In this document: piece after piece, positions 27,402 through 27,889 of the stretch
Layout of the letters: each line of letters begins with the position of its first letter
How positions within the stretch are numbered: position 1 is the stretch's first letter
NCBI GenBank assembly: GCA_045643185.1
Contig: JAZUKH010000052.1
Coordinates: 1-27,889, forward strand
Length of the DNA: 27,889 bases
Direction: 5' to 3'
From: RGIG464 sp045643185
GTDB taxonomy: Bacteria; Myxococcota_A; Bradymonadia; UBA4248
Position numbers and translations under genes: made by a program
The notes under the pieces: generated by a model
What the model saw: only the letters and a program-made list of their open reading frames with translations
Database searches by the model: none
What the model was told of the DNA's origin: nothing

Positions 27402-27557
27402 GCTTATGCGCAAAAACGTCATGATAGCGTCGCGCTAAGAACGCTTTGCGTTCATGCGCTATATATCTAGCTCGGCTGAGCTTATGTGCAAAAACGTCAT
27501 GATAGCGTCGCGCCAAGAACGCTTCGCGTTCATGCGCTATATATCTAGCTCGGCTGA
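27402..27557 (+). repeat. Two tandem 78-bp repeats upstream of the rRNA promoter
   Basis: Copies at 27402-27479 and 27480-27557 differ at only about three bases. Each contains an ATAGCG...CGCTAT outer stem and a GAACGC(T)TTGCGTTC-type inner hairpin, then ATATATCTAGCTCGGCTGAG. They end 38 bases before the -35 box, a place where upstream activation sites of rRNA promoters are usual. Confidence 0.88.
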
Positions 27558-27594
27558 GTCATAACACCCCGAGAAAATAATAATCAAAAATCTA

Positions 27595-27623
27595 TTGACG
27601 TGCATCTTTGAAACGCGTATAGT
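27595..27623 (+). promoter_or_regulatory. rRNA operon promoter
   Basis: TTGACG (27595-27600) and TATAGT (27618-27623) are 17 bases apart, preceded by an A/T-rich stretch (AAAATAATAATCAAAAATCT) that resembles an UP element. Transcription would start near 27630 and give a leader of about 225 bases before the 16S start. Confidence 0.8.
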
Positions 27624-27783
27624 CTCAACCCTCGTCAAGAGTTGGTAAGACTGTTGACACGATGAAAACCGAATAAGAGAAAGAAACGTAAAAGCAATCG
27701 AAAGATTGCAGCAGAAGTGCGAGCCTAATAATAAGAGGATCTGCAGCGCAGATACCTCGGGATGCAAAAAAGCATCTATGAGA

Positions 27784-27839
27784 CCGCGTAGCATGCTACG
27801 CGGCGACTAAAGTAAGTATAGCCGTTTCGTGAAACGGCT
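27784..27839 (+). repeat. Palindromes in the rRNA leader
   Basis: The perfect 20-base palindrome CCGCGTAGCATGCTACGCGG (27784-27803), the same core as in the intergenic elements and in the first RAYT gene, is followed by the hairpin AGCCGTTTC/GAAACGGCT (27820-27839). Both would be in the precursor rRNA, and could act in processing, or the first may be a mobile insertion. Confidence 0.8.
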
Positions 27840-27854
27840 CTATATAAAGAGATC

Positions 27855-27889
27855 AAACTGGAGAGTTTGATCCTGGCTCAGAACGAACG
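27855..27889 (+). rRNA. rrs: 16S ribosomal RNA, first bases only
   Basis: The universal 5' block AGAGTTTGATCCTGGCTCAG begins at 27862, followed by AACGAACG, so the mature 5' end is near 27855. The gene is cut off by the window. AACGAACG at this place is common in deltaproteobacterial/Myxococcota 16S genes. The bases just before form a perfect inverted repeat with the 16S start (GATCAAACT, 27851-27859, with AGTTTGATC). Confidence 0.95.

Noticed and set aside
27653..27690. Second rRNA promoter at TTGACA 27653
   Set aside because: The -35 box is perfect but no -10-like hexamer lies 16-18 bases downstream.

Overview
The window reads as one stretch of the chromosome of an uncultured Gram-negative bacterium, most likely a Myxococcota or Bradymonadales-like 'deltaproteobacterium'. 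The evidence is several large lipoproteins with Cys-rich N-termini just after the lipobox, a probable outer-membrane barrel, and the first bases of a 16S rRNA gene (AACGAACG after the conserved 5' block) at the right edge. No tRNA, CRISPR array or phage structural gene was seen. The ileS gene is GC-rich with mostly C-ending codons. The accessory genes around it are clearly more AT-rich.

Layout. 1-1013: Fic enzyme lacking its start. 1119-6311 (minus strand): an accessory cluster with a BRCT-ankyrin-BRCT protein, a 65-residue Cys protein, an ankyrin-TM2 membrane protein and an unknown protein with a weak nuclease-like signature. BRCT-tail remnants lie between these genes. 6869-10186: ileS, whose HIGH box reads GVHH. 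10370-13325: a two-gene unit of an IS200-like/REP-associated transposase (RAYT) and a PD-(D/E)XK nuclease-DUF2075 helicase. 13456-14155: unassigned, with a strong hairpin. 14156-16911: a lipoprotein convergent with an outer-membrane protein. 17076-18482: a second, decayed version of the ileS tail - RAYT - DUF2075 arrangement. 18773-23172: two lipoproteins. 23507-24322: MerR-family regulator with a textbook 19-bp-spacer operator-promoter. 25099-27078: lipoprotein with an intrinsic terminator. 27402-27889: rRNA promoter region, leader and 16S start.

The unifying feature is a family of modular palindromic repeats in many intergenic gaps. They share outer stems (for example CCGCCCGC...GCGGGCGG, often followed by T residues) but carry exchangeable inner palindromes: GTAGCATGCTAC, GAGACGCAAAATTTTGCGTCTC or GAGACGTG...CACGTCTC types. 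The same inner palindromes also lie inside the coding sequences of both RAYTs and, once, inside the rRNA leader. The best candidate for an undescribed system is therefore a REPtron-like unit. In it, a RAYT is coupled to a nuclease-helicase partner and linked to nested palindromic elements that also enter genes and probably end transcripts.

All function calls rest on motifs read by eye and on recalled family knowledge. No database search was possible.
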